Shown here: positions 35,324-43,765 of the stretch, in pieces
Position numbering within the stretch: position 1 is the first letter of the stretch
Layout of the letters: every line of letters begins with the position of its first letter
From: Haloarcula pellucida
Lineage (GTDB): Archaea > Halobacteriota > Halobacteria > Halobacteriales > Haloarculaceae
NCBI RefSeq assembly: GCF_014647235.1
Contig: NZ_BMOU01000003.1
Coordinates: 124,001-188,000 of the forward strand
DNA: 64,000 bases
Direction of reading: 5' to 3'
Position numbers and translations under genes: made by a program
Notes under the pieces: generated by a model
What the model saw: only the letters and a program-made list of their open reading frames with translations
Told to the model about the DNA's origin: nothing
The model's database searches: none

Positions 35324-36391
35324 ATGCAAGCCGTCGCACTCTATCCTGAGGGGCCGGACCTGCGCGTCGTCGAGAAACCGAAACCAGTGCCGGCCGACGA
35401 CGAAGTGCTCGTACGGACGCTCCACGTCGGTATCGACGGCTCCGACAGGCGAATCGTCGCCGGCGACATCGGCGGCGACCCTCCGGACGGCGACGACCAC
35501 CTCGTCGTCGGTCACGAGGCCGTCGGCGTCGTCGAGGACCCGACCGGCAGTTCCTTCGAGCGGGGAGACGTCGTCACACCCATGGTCCGCAGGCCGAAAG
35601 ACCCGCCGTCGCGCTTCGCCGAGAACGAGGAACTGGACATGGCGCCGCCCGGAACGTTCCACGAGTGCGGAATCACGGGCGCACACGGATTCATGGCGGA
35701 GTACTTCACCGTCGAACCGGAATATCTCGTCTCCGTGCCGGACGACCGCGCCGACTACGGCTTCTTCGTCGAACCGGCCAGCATCGCAGAGAAAGCGCTC
35801 GATCAGGCGTTCACGGCTCGCTCGGGGTTCGACTGGCGACCGGAGAGCGCGTTCGTCCTCGGCAACGGCAACCTCGGGTTGCTGGCGCTCGCTCGCTTCT
35901 CGACGGGCGACGAGTTCGATCGGACGTACTGTCTCGGTCGGCGTGACCGGCCCGACCCGACCATCGAGTTCGTCGAATCGGTCGGCGGGACGTACGTCGA
36001 CTCGCGGGAGACCGAACTGAGTGAGTTTCCCGCTGTCTACGAACCGGCGGACTTCGTCTTCGAGACGACCGGCTATCCACAGCACTCTATCGAGGCAGTG
36101 AGCGCGCTGGGTCCCAACGGCATCGTGACCCTACAGGGGATACCGGGCGATAGCACGTTCGAGGTAGAAGGTGGCGGCTTCCACTCGGACCTCGTCGTCA
36201 ACAACAAGGGCGTCCTCGGCGTCGTGAACTCGCGCCGACCTCACTTCGAGGCTGCGGTCGAGTGGTTACAGGCGGTGCCTACGTCGCTCCTCGACGGCCT
36301 CGTCAGCGGCGTGTACGCCGTCGACGGAGTCGAGGACGCACTGAGCGATACGGACGAGACGATAAAGACGGTCGTCTCCTTCGAGAAGTGA
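35324..36391 (+). CDS. gdh: Glucose 1-dehydrogenase-type MDR
   Basis: The 355-residue medium-chain dehydrogenase closely follows haloarchaeal glucose dehydrogenase (as in Haloferax mediterranei). Shared segments are EVLVRTLHVGIDGSDRRIVAG, GHEAVG, VTPMVRRPKDPPSRF, DMAPPGTFHECGITGAHGFM, EPASIAEKAL, SAFVLGNGNLGLLAL and LGRRDRPDPTIEFVE. The family oxidises glucose (and galactose or xylose) to the lactone with NAD(P), the first step of the semiphosphorylated Entner-Doudoroff route. Zinc ligands Asp/His/Glu are retained at GIDGSD, GHEA and EPAS. It is convergent with the ABC importer operon, which fits sugar uptake and oxidation. Confidence 0.88.
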   Translation: MQAVALYPEGPDLRVVEKPKPVPADDEVLVRTLHVGIDGSDRRIVAGDIGGDPPDGDDHLVVGHEAVGVVEDPTGSSFERGDVVTPMVRRPKDPPSRFAENEELDMAPPGTFHECGITGAHGFMAEYFTVEPEYLVSVPDDRADYGFFVEPASIAEKALDQAFTARSGFDWRPESAFVLGNGNLGLLALARFSTGDEFDRTYCLGRRDRPDPTIEFVESVGGTYVDSRETELSEFPAVYEPADFVFETTGYPQHSIEAVSALGPNGIVTLQGIPGDSTFEVEGGGFHSDLVVNNKGVLGVVNSRRPHFEAAVEWLQAVPTSLLDGLVSGVYAVDGVEDALSDTDETIKTVVSFEK

Positions 36392-36441
36392 CGGACTCTG
36401 TCGCGAGCGGACGGGACGAGCGGTAGTCGAAGCGCTTGAGT

Positions 36442-37581
36442 CTATGACTTCGACCCCGCCGACGAGGAAGCACGCGTCGTCGCAACCATCTCTTCGGGGT
36501 CGCCGATTCGGTCGCCCGTATCGGGATCGAAGCCGTGGACGAGTTCGTCCTCCAGCGTGAGCCACACTGTATCGCCACGCGTCGTATCGATGGTACTCGG
36601 CGCAACGATGGTCAGGCTCACGTCGCCAGCGGCCACTTCGACTATCTGTTCGTCACCTTGTGGTTCGGTCACTTCGACCTCGGCCTCGACAGCGTTGGCA
36701 GTCTCGTCCGTGTGGATGGTGAAGTACTGCGGGCGGACGCCGAGCGTCATCTCGTCGGTGCCGCTGTATCGCTTCGTGACGGCGTCGTCGAGCGTCACGT
36801 CGAAGGCCGCCGGCGCGTCGACGGCCTGAATCTGGCCCTCCGAATGCGTGACCTCGATGAAGTTCATCGAGGGCGACCCGATGAACCCCGCAACGAACCG
36901 GTTCACCGGCTGGTGGTACACTTCGTCGGGGCTCCCGATCTGTTGGATGTTCCCCTGGTCCATCACGACGAGTTTGTCACCGAGCGACATCGCCTCCTCC
37001 TGATCGTGGGTGACGTACAGCGTCGTGATGTCCATCTCCCGCTGGAGCACCTTGATTCGACTGCGCATGCTGATCTTCAGCTTCGCGTCGAGGTTCGCCA
37101 GTGGCTCGTCCATCAGGAACACCGCCGGGCGGCGGATGATGGCCCGACCCAGCGCGACGCGCTGTTGTTGCCCACCGCTCAGGTTGGCGATGTCCCGATC
37201 GAGCAGTTCCGGAATCTCCAGCGTCTCCGCGACCTGTTCGATGCGATTCTCGCGTTCTTCTTTGTCGACGTCGGCGACTTTCAGCGGGTAGCCGATGTTC
37301 TCTCGGACGGTCATGTGCGGGTACAGCGCGAAGTTCTGGAACACCATCGCGATGTTCCGGTTCTTCGGGTGGACGTTGGTCACGTCGTGGCCGTCGAGCG
37401 TGATCGTTCCCGAGGTGGGTTCGGTGAGCCCTGCGAGACACCGGAGCGTGGTCGTCTTGCCGCACCCGCTCGGGCCGAGCAGAATCGTGAACTCGCCGTC
37501 GTCGACCTCGAGGTCGATGTCCTCGATCGCTATCGTTTCGCCGTACGCCTTCTTGACTGAATCGTATTCGACAGTTACCAT
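36442..37581 (-). CDS. ABC sugar importer ATPase (UgpC/MalK type)
   Basis: This 379-residue ATP-binding subunit has Walker A (GPSGCGKTT), Q-loop (MVFQNFALYPHMTV), signature LSGGQQQRVALGRAI, Walker B (VFLMDEPLANLD), H-loop VTHDQEEAM and a C-terminal OB/TOBE domain (TLGVRPQYF) as in MalK/UgpC proteins that serve carbohydrate porters. It is the last gene of the four-gene importer operon, 85 bases after the MalG-type permease gene. One ATPase is present for two permeases, so it should act as a homodimer. Confidence 0.93.
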   Translation of the reverse strand: MVTVEYDSVKKAYGETIAIEDIDLEVDDGEFTILLGPSGCGKTTTLRCLAGLTEPTSGTITLDGHDVTNVHPKNRNIAMVFQNFALYPHMTVRENIGYPLKVADVDKEERENRIEQVAETLEIPELLDRDIANLSGGQQQRVALGRAIIRRPAVFLMDEPLANLDAKLKISMRSRIKVLQREMDITTLYVTHDQEEAMSLGDKLVVMDQGNIQQIGSPDEVYHQPVNRFVAGFIGSPSMNFIEVTHSEGQIQAVDAPAAFDVTLDDAVTKRYSGTDEMTLGVRPQYFTIHTDETANAVEAEVEVTEPQGDEQIVEVAAGDVSLTIVAPSTIDTTRGDTVWLTLEDELVHGFDPDTGDRIGDPEEMVATTRASSSAGSKS

Positions 37582-37666
37582 TGCTTGTCAACCTCCGTTG
37601 TCGCAGTGACTCGGTTCGGTGCCGACCGTCCGGCACGCCCGCTCACCTGTAGACGGCAGTAGGCGG

Positions 37667-38584
37667 TCATTTGCCGACTGCCCCCATGCTGAACCCTCTG
37701 ACGAGTTGCTGGCGCGCCATGAACGCGAACAGCAAGACCGGGACGAGGGCTATCGTCGCCGCGACGCTCATGTTGATCCACTGCACCGAGAACTTCGTCA
37801 CGAACGAAGCGAGTCCCACAGGGACCGTGATGGCCTGCGAGCTCTGTGCGAGGATCACGGCGAACAGCAGTTCGTTCCACGTGATGATCGTCGTGAAGAT
37901 GGCCGACGCGATGAGCCCGGGCTTTACGAGTGGCAGCACGATTTTGAAGAACGCGCCGAGGTGGGTGTGCCCGTCGATCATCGCCGACTCGATGAGACTC
38001 TCTGGTACCTCCTCGAAGAACCCCTTCATCATCCACACCGCGAACGGGATATTGAACATCGTGTAGACGAGGATGAGTCCCCGAAGCGTGTTCACGAGCC
38101 CGAACCCGCGGAAGATGACGAACAGGGGAATTATCGTGACGATAGGCGGCATGAACCGCGTCGACAGGATGTAGAACGGGAGGTGAAAGTCCAGATTGTA
38201 GGGGTAATCGAACGTCACGAACGCGTACGCGGCCATCGCACCGATGGTCGTCGCGATGACCGTCGTGACGACGGTGACGATGACGCTGTTCGTGATGAAC
38301 GTCACGAACTCGGGCCGCTCTGCGAACAGTCGCGCGAAGTTGGCGAACTGCGCGTCGACGGGTATCCACTGTGGCGGGAACGACAGCAGCGTCTCGCGCG
38401 TCTTCAGGGTGGCCGTCACCAGCCAGTAGACTGGGAACAGCGTCCAGACGAGGAAGACGGCGAGCGCGCCGTAGACGCCGGCCTTCGTGAGTCCCGTCTC
38501 CGTGAGGCGTTCGTGTAGCTTTTCGAGCCCCGACGGTTCCGTGTAGGGCATCGTTTCGACCGGGGTGTCTTGTTTCGTCGTCAT
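37667..38584 (-). CDS. ABC sugar importer permease (MalG type)
   Basis: The 305-residue inner-membrane subunit has six hydrophobic segments and the EAA coupling loop near EVPESLIESAMIDGHTHLGA FFKIVLPLVKPG (split here to keep the string short). An NGILN-like FNIPFAVWMMKGFFEE segment matches MalG/UgpE proteins. It overlaps the upstream permease gene by 4 bases (ATGA), giving translational coupling. It works with the MalF-type partner to carry a sugar or polyol. Confidence 0.92.
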   Translation of the reverse strand: MTTKQDTPVETMPYTEPSGLEKLHERLTETGLTKAGVYGALAVFLVWTLFPVYWLVTATLKTRETLLSFPPQWIPVDAQFANFARLFAERPEFVTFITNSVIVTVVTTVIATTIGAMAAYAFVTFDYPYNLDFHLPFYILSTRFMPPIVTIIPLFVIFRGFGLVNTLRGLILVYTMFNIPFAVWMMKGFFEEVPESLIESAMIDGHTHLGAFFKIVLPLVKPGLIASAIFTTIITWNELLFAVILAQSSQAITVPVGLASFVTKFSVQWINMSVAATIALVPVLLFAFMARQQLVRGFSMGAVGK

Positions 38585-39525
38585 GAGCCGAACTCCACGT
38601 TAGCGATATTGACGAAGCTCATGGCTAGTATCAACACCAACACGAGGAGCGATACGGCCATCGCGGACGCTTCGCCGAAGTTGTTGAACCGGAACGCGGT
38701 CCGGTACATCTCCATACTGATCACGTTCGTCGCGTCGGACGGGCCGCCGCGAGTGAGGATGAACACCTTCGCGAACACGCGGAGGGCGTCCACCAGCCGG
38801 ATGATCAGAATCAACACGATCAGGGACTTGAGGTACGGCAGCGTGATGTCCATGAAGCGCTGTCGTCGAGACGCGCCGTCCATGATCGCCGCCTCACTGA
38901 TGTCGTCCGGAACCGACTGCAGTCCCGCGAACAGCACCAGCACCACGAGGGGCGTCCACTGCCAGATGTCCGTGAGGATGACGGAGTACAGCGCGACGCT
39001 CGTCTCGCTGATCCACCCGACGTTCGCCCCGCCGGTCAGCGGCGCGGCGATGTAGTCCAACAGGCCGTTGGGCGCGTACATGAGCCGCCAGATCAGTCCG
39101 ATGACCGTCGGAGAGAGAATCATCGGAATCAGTATGAGCGTCTGCCAGAGGCCCCTGACTTTGATCTTCTTGTTCAGCACCAGCGCCATGGCGAACCCGA
39201 GGATGAACTCGAGCGTGACGGCGATGCCGACGAACTTCGCCGTCACGACCAGCGAGTTGATGAACGCCCCGTCGCTGAGCAGTTGCACGTAGTTCTCGAT
39301 ACCGACGAAGACCGTCCCGGTCGGCAGATACGATTGCGTCGAGAACTGCAGCGCACGAAGCAACGGATAGAACGTCAGCGAGAACAGAATCAGCACCGCT
39401 GGAATCGTCATCAACCACTTCAGGTGGTCGTCGACCCACAGCAGCACCTCCTCACGGCTAGAGGTATCCGTGCTGAACTGCGCGACCTCCGAGGTCACTG
39501 TCTCGCCGTCCGTGTCAGTCGCCAT
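38581..39525 (-). CDS. ABC sugar importer permease (MalF type)
   Basis: The 314-residue permease has six to seven hydrophobic segments. It includes a P-loop-proximal YLPTGTVFVGIENYVQL segment and the EAA loop (SEAAIMDGASRRQRFMDITL) characteristic of MalF/UgpA proteins. It lies 96 bases after the binding-protein gene and overlaps the next permease by 4 bases. The hydrophilic N-terminus of about 30 residues is cytoplasmic. Confidence 0.92.
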   Translation of the reverse strand: MATDTDGETVTSEVAQFSTDTSSREEVLLWVDDHLKWLMTIPAVLILFSLTFYPLLRALQFSTQSYLPTGTVFVGIENYVQLLSDGAFINSLVVTAKFVGIAVTLEFILGFAMALVLNKKIKVRGLWQTLILIPMILSPTVIGLIWRLMYAPNGLLDYIAAPLTGGANVGWISETSVALYSVILTDIWQWTPLVVLVLFAGLQSVPDDISEAAIMDGASRRQRFMDITLPYLKSLIVLILIIRLVDALRVFAKVFILTRGGPSDATNVISMEMYRTAFRFNNFGEASAMAVSLLVLVLILAMSFVNIANVEFGS

Positions 39526-39621
39526 CGGTCTCCTCTCTGGACGGTGATGGGGCTATCGCTACGTGACGGGCACCGGGGCACGTCAGGGTCGGGCGTGAAT
39601 CGCGTTCCATAGTTGTCTGTT

Positions 39622-41043
39622 TCACTCGTAGTAGTTCGCGTTTGCAAGGATGCCTTCGACCTGCTCTTTCGCCTTCTGGGTCATCTCGCTCGGGGAGAGG
39701 TCGCCGGCGAGCGCGGCGTTGAGCAGTTCGCCGTGCCCGATGCCGAACTCCGAGTACAGCGGCGTCCGCGGCCGGTACTGTGCGGTCTGGAGACTCTCGT
39801 ACAGCGCGGGGAACCACGGCTGGGCGTCCATGTTCTCCTCGAAGGTGTCGTGGCGGAACGGCACGCCACCGAGTTCGACGTATTTGTTCTGTGCTTCCTT
39901 CGAGATGGCCGAGCGGATGACCTCGCCGGCCGCCTTCTTCTTCGAGTCGTCGATGTAGCTGTTGATACCCATGATCCAGTTCCCCTGGGTCGGCGCCCGT
40001 CGCTTCGCACCTTTGTGGCCTTTCGGGATGGGGGTGAACTTGATGTTGTCCGCCTCGTCGGACTCCTCCGAATCGAGGAGGAGCGAGGCCGCAGACGGCC
40101 ACGCCGGGGCCTGCGCGGCAGACCCGCTCGCCAACCCGTTGAGGATTGCGTCGCTGTCGAACGAGGTGACGCCGTCAGGGCTGATGGACTTGAGGTCCTC
40201 GGTGTAGAACCGGACCGCCTCCGTGCCGTTCTCGCCGGCCCAGTTGTACCGCCAGTCGTCGTCGAACATCGTTCCGCCGATGGCGTTCCCGAGGGCGAAG
40301 AAGTTCGCCATGACCGGGTTGCCACGTTTCCCACGGATGATGTACCCGTTCGCCCCGTCGACCTGCTGGGAGATTTTCTGCCCGGCATCGTAGACGTCAC
40401 CCCACGTCTCGGGCGCATCCGCGCCGACTTGGTCGTAGAACCCGCTGTTGTAGGCGAACAACTGCGTGTTACCGACGATGACCTGCCCGCGAATCTGCTG
40501 GTCCATCCCTTCTGCGGACGGGATGTTCGGCGCGCCCGGCGTGGGCCACGTCGCGATGTCGACGGTGGTGTCGATGAGTTGGTCCGTCGGCAGGTCTTCC
40601 GGGAGCCACTGCTGAATCGGATCGACGTGCCCGGCGAACTGCGGGAACCACGGGTCGTCCATGAACGCGATGTCGTACGCATCGCCCTGTGTCGAGAGGA
40701 CGCTGTTCGTCTTCTCGAAGAGGTTCGCGTACGGGAACAGTTCGACGTTGACCGTGATTCCCGTATCCTCGGCCACGTACTCGTCGACGAGACGTTTGAA
40801 CAGGCGTCCCGACCCCTCGACGGCCGCGATAGACAGTTCCTGTGCGGTCTGGTTCGATCCGGACCCGGTCGAACCGCCGTCGCCGCCGGAGCCACCGTCA
40901 CCGCCTCCGCAACCGGCGAGGCCGGATAGGGCCACGACACCTGCGGTCGCACCGATGAACTTTCGCCGTGACGTGGGCCGTCGTCCAGATGAGTCGTTCG
41001 TCTCACTGCCACTATCCGTCTCCTCATTGCTAACTCGGGTCAC
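39622..41043 (-). CDS. ABC importer sugar-binding lipoprotein (Tat signal)
   Basis: The 473-residue extracellular solute-binding protein (family 1) has a twin-arginine motif TSRRKFIGATAG, then a hydrophobic stretch and the lipobox LAGC, so it is Tat-exported and lipid-anchored as usual in haloarchaea. A Gly/Ser/Asp linker follows, then the binding domain with NANYYE at the end. GTG at 41043 is the start, because the overlapping ATG at 41045 is out of frame and immediately hits TGA. A TATA box lies at 41066-41073. It leads the importer operon and is divergent from the hydroxyacid dehydrogenase gene, which suggests shared regulation. Confidence 0.93.
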   Translation of the reverse strand: MTRVSNEETDSGSETNDSSGRRPTSRRKFIGATAGVVALSGLAGCGGGDGGSGGDGGSTGSGSNQTAQELSIAAVEGSGRLFKRLVDEYVAEDTGITVNVELFPYANLFEKTNSVLSTQGDAYDIAFMDDPWFPQFAGHVDPIQQWLPEDLPTDQLIDTTVDIATWPTPGAPNIPSAEGMDQQIRGQVIVGNTQLFAYNSGFYDQVGADAPETWGDVYDAGQKISQQVDGANGYIIRGKRGNPVMANFFALGNAIGGTMFDDDWRYNWAGENGTEAVRFYTEDLKSISPDGVTSFDSDAILNGLASGSAAQAPAWPSAASLLLDSEESDEADNIKFTPIPKGHKGAKRRAPTQGNWIMGINSYIDDSKKKAAGEVIRSAISKEAQNKYVELGGVPFRHDTFEENMDAQPWFPALYESLQTAQYRPRTPLYSEFGIGHGELLNAALAGDLSPSEMTQKAKEQVEGILANANYYE

Positions 41044-41065
41044 ATCACCACCCTATCTTTCCTAC

Positions 41066-41124
41066 GTAATAAATCATGCTGTTGAGTTCAACTGTTTATT
41101 TCGAAACTAATGTTTCGAGGTCCG
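41066..41124 (-). promoter_or_regulatory. Promoter and palindromes of the ABC importer operon
   Basis: The TATA box TTTATTAC (minus strand) sits 23-30 bases before the GTG at 41043. Just upstream lie a 12-base palindrome GTTGA-GT-TCAAC (41081-41092) and TTTCGAAAC with a second TTTCGA 13 bases further (41100-41118). These are candidate operators for a sugar-responsive regulator. Confidence 0.5.
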
Positions 41125-41275
41125 ATTCGGGCGTGGAGGACGTTCCGGGCGTCGGGTCATGCTGCTGGTCGGCCCTCGACTCACCGCGACCCTCCGGCAT
41201 AGTGGCAGCGCAGCGAACGCGACCGGCGGCATAGAAAACTACTTTTCGATCGGTCCGAGAAGAGCACGCAGCGGT

Positions 41276-42283
41276 ATGACTAAACCAAACCGTACCAGAA
41301 CTGTCGGTGTCACCGCGGGGAGCGCGTTCGACCTGCGCGTAGAAGAAGCAGTGTTCGACGGCCTCGACGTGACGCTCCGTCCAGTCGACATCGAAACCAC
41401 CGACGACCTGAAACGGGAACTCGCCGACGTCGACGCCGTCATCGACAGGCTTCTGGCCGCCCCCTATACGTCTGCTGTCATCGACTCACTCGACCACTGT
41501 GAGGTCATCGCCCGCTGTGGCATCGGCGTCGACGGTGTCGATACCGAACGCGCCGCACAGCGGGGGATGTACGTGGTCAACGTTCCCGTATACTGTCAGG
41601 ACGAGGTGTCAGAGCACACCATCATGCTCTTGCTCGCTCTCGAGCGGAATCTCTCGACGTACGATACCGCCATGCACGACGGCGTGTGGGCACAGGACGT
41701 GACGACGACACAGGTTCACCGGCTTCGGGGACAGACACTCGGACTCGTCGGGTTCGGGACGATAGCGAAACTCGTCGCCGAGAAGGCACAGGCCTTCGGG
41801 ATGGACGTCGTCGCGTCAGACCCGTACATCGACGCCGAGGAGATGGCCCGAGCGGACGTCGAGAAAGTCGAGTTCGAGGAGCTGCTGGCTGTCTCCGACG
41901 CCGTCTCGCTGCACGCGCCCCTCGTAGAGGAGACGAAGGGCACCATGGACGCTGAAGCGTTCGAGCGAATGAAGGACTCGGCGTTTCTCGTCAACGTCGC
42001 GCGCGGCGGACTCGTGGTCGAAGACGACCTCGTCGACGCGTTGCGCGACGACGAGATCGCCGGGGCCGGACTCGACGTATTCGAAACGGAACCGTCCAGT
42101 CAGGGCGATGCGGCCCCGCCGTTCGAGAGCCCGCTCCGCGATTTCGATACCGTCGTACTCACTCCTCACGTCGCGTGGTTCTCTCAGGAAGCGAACGAGG
42201 ACCGGCGACGGACGGCCGCTCGGGACGTCCGTCGCGTCCTCGAAGGGACGGCTCCAGAGAACCCGGTCAACGAGCCACAGTAG
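41276..42283 (+). CDS. D-2-hydroxyacid dehydrogenase, C-terminal-binding-protein-like
   Basis: The 335-residue NAD-dependent dehydrogenase has the Rossmann motif LGLVGFGTIAKLVAEKA and the catalytic Arg in NVARGGLVVEDDLV, Glu in DVFETEP and His in LTPHVAWFS. The CtBP-type C-terminus VAWFSQEANEDRRRTAA is the pattern of phosphoglycerate-dehydrogenase-like proteins in catabolic clusters. It likely interconverts a 2-keto and a 2-hydroxy acid. The ATG at 41276 is used; a TATA-like CTACTTTTC near 41240-41248 precedes it. It is divergent from the ABC importer. Confidence 0.88.
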   Translation: MTKPNRTRTVGVTAGSAFDLRVEEAVFDGLDVTLRPVDIETTDDLKRELADVDAVIDRLLAAPYTSAVIDSLDHCEVIARCGIGVDGVDTERAAQRGMYVVNVPVYCQDEVSEHTIMLLLALERNLSTYDTAMHDGVWAQDVTTTQVHRLRGQTLGLVGFGTIAKLVAEKAQAFGMDVVASDPYIDAEEMARADVEKVEFEELLAVSDAVSLHAPLVEETKGTMDAEAFERMKDSAFLVNVARGGLVVEDDLVDALRDDEIAGAGLDVFETEPSSQGDAAPPFESPLRDFDTVVLTPHVAWFSQEANEDRRRTAARDVRRVLEGTAPENPVNEPQ

Positions 42284-42351
42284 GTCCCGGCACCGCGGTT
42301 TTCGCTGGCAGACGGTTACACGAGAGCCCCGCTCGAGAATCGGCGACGGCG

Positions 42352-43329
42352 TTACAGCGACGGGATGACGTCGTCGCCCATCACTTCGAAGAACCGCTCG
42401 GGTTCGGGGCTGGTGTTCCCGAGGGTGATTCGGTCGAAACCGAGTTCGGCGTACGCCTCCAGTTGTGCGGCGACGTCGCTGGGGTCGTCGGCGATGAGGA
42501 ACTTGTGTTCGACTTCCTCGCGAGTGGCGTTCTCGCCTTCCGCCTCTATCTCCTTCGGGTTAGCGAGTCCGCGGCCGAAGACGTCCTGTGTCGCGGCCCA
42601 CCACGGCTTCGTCGCCTCGTAGGCCGTCTCGTAGTCCGGGTGATACGACGCCGTGACCAGCAGCGTGGTCTCGACTGCATCGGGGTCCCGTCCCGCGTCT
42701 GCGGCGTGCCGACGGACCGCCGGATAGAGCTTGTCGGTGTACTCCTCGTCTTTCAAGACGGTGATGAACCCGTCGCAGTACTCGCCGGCGAGCGACGCCG
42801 TCGCCGGCCCGTTCGCCGCGACGTGTATCTCGGGCGGCGTCTCCGGCTTGGTGTATAGCCGCGCGTCGTCGAGTTGGTAGTACTCGCCGTCGTAGTCGAC
42901 GAAGTCGTCGGATTCCCAGAGCAAGCGGCAGATTTCGAGTGACTCCTTGAGCCGCTGTCGTCGCTCGGGATACTCGGGCCACGGGAACCCGAGTGGCTTC
43001 TCGTTCATCGCTTCGCCGGTGCTGACGCCGAGGACGACGGTTTCGTCGTGCATCACCTGCAGCGTCGCGAACGCCTGTGCGATGAGTCCGGGGTGGTAGT
43101 GTCCGGTCGTCGCCGTCACGCAGGTCCCCATCGGGAGGTCGGTCCGTTCGCTGAGTGCTCCCAGCCAAGACCACGCGAAGCCGGACGACCCCTGACTGTG
43201 GAACCACGGGTGAAAGTGGTCCGACGTCCAGATCATATCGAACCCGGCCGTTTCGGCTAACTCGGCGTAGCGGAGTAGTTCGTCGGGTTCGTACTGTTCT
43301 TGATGTGCGTCGTAATCGATGGCAACCAT
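42352..43329 (-). CDS. F420-dependent LLM-class oxidoreductase (copy 1)
   Basis: The 325-residue TIM-barrel flavin/F420 enzyme of the TIGR03557 (glucose-6-phosphate-dehydrogenase-like) LLM group. Markers are FDMIWTSDHFHPWFHSQG, VLGVSTGEAMNEKPLG, GNTSPEPERFFEVM and the family ending GDDVIPSL. It is very similar along its full length to 51781-52758, so the two are recent paralogues. It may use coenzyme F420 to oxidise a sugar or reduce an intermediate; the substrate is unknown. A frameshifted fragment of a TPP-lyase gene sits upstream. Confidence 0.9.
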   Translation of the reverse strand: MVAIDYDAHQEQYEPDELLRYAELAETAGFDMIWTSDHFHPWFHSQGSSGFAWSWLGALSERTDLPMGTCVTATTGHYHPGLIAQAFATLQVMHDETVVLGVSTGEAMNEKPLGFPWPEYPERRQRLKESLEICRLLWESDDFVDYDGEYYQLDDARLYTKPETPPEIHVAANGPATASLAGEYCDGFITVLKDEEYTDKLYPAVRRHAADAGRDPDAVETTLLVTASYHPDYETAYEATKPWWAATQDVFGRGLANPKEIEAEGENATREEVEHKFLIADDPSDVAAQLEAYAELGFDRITLGNTSPEPERFFEVMGDDVIPSL

Positions 43330-43765
43330 GGGTTGTGAATCAAACGGCGGTACCAGTCGTCACGCCGCCCGTCTCTGTCGTCTCTCGCTGGCGACTCGCC
43401 CAGCGCCGGCCCGTCGTGTTCGACCGCCCCCCGAGAGAGCGGCGTCGCGTTCGCTCGGCTCGGAGACCCGCTCGGCGAACCGACGGCGGCGTCGTCGACC
43501 ACGTCTATCAGCAGGATGCTCCCGCGACCCGGGATGCCGACGAGGTACCCGACGCTCCTTCTCGAGGCACTGTGCGATGCTTTCACTGCCGCTCTCCCGT
43601 GGCATACGCTATCATTCATCGAGAATCGTTATCAGTGTTCTGGTCACACCGGGCCGTTCGGCGTCTGGAACGCTCGGATCGCTCGTTTCGACGGCGAAGA
43701 CACTGCGGGAGGCGAACGGAGTCGCATACAGAAAAGGGAGCAGGTGTCTGGGCGGCGCGACGCTG
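43330..43765. other. Intergenic with decayed gene
   Basis: This stretch holds the TPP-lyase pseudogene (43497-43605). The rest, toward the LLM gene start at 43329, shows no further recognisable coding sequence in any frame. Confidence 0.6.
43497..43605 (-). pseudogene. Frameshifted 5' fragment of a TPP-dependent lyase gene
   Basis: From an ATG at 43605 the minus strand encodes MPRESGSESIAQCLEKE, which aligns with MPRLNGGEIIAKYLEKE at the start of the intact enzyme at 49977-51716. The next residues continue in another frame as SVGYLVGIPGRGSILLIDVV against GVEYLVGIPGHGSTNLLDAF. The mismatch is explained by a loss of two bases around 43551-43556. Similarity fades after about 36 codons. This is a duplicate that has decayed. 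Confidence 0.8.
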
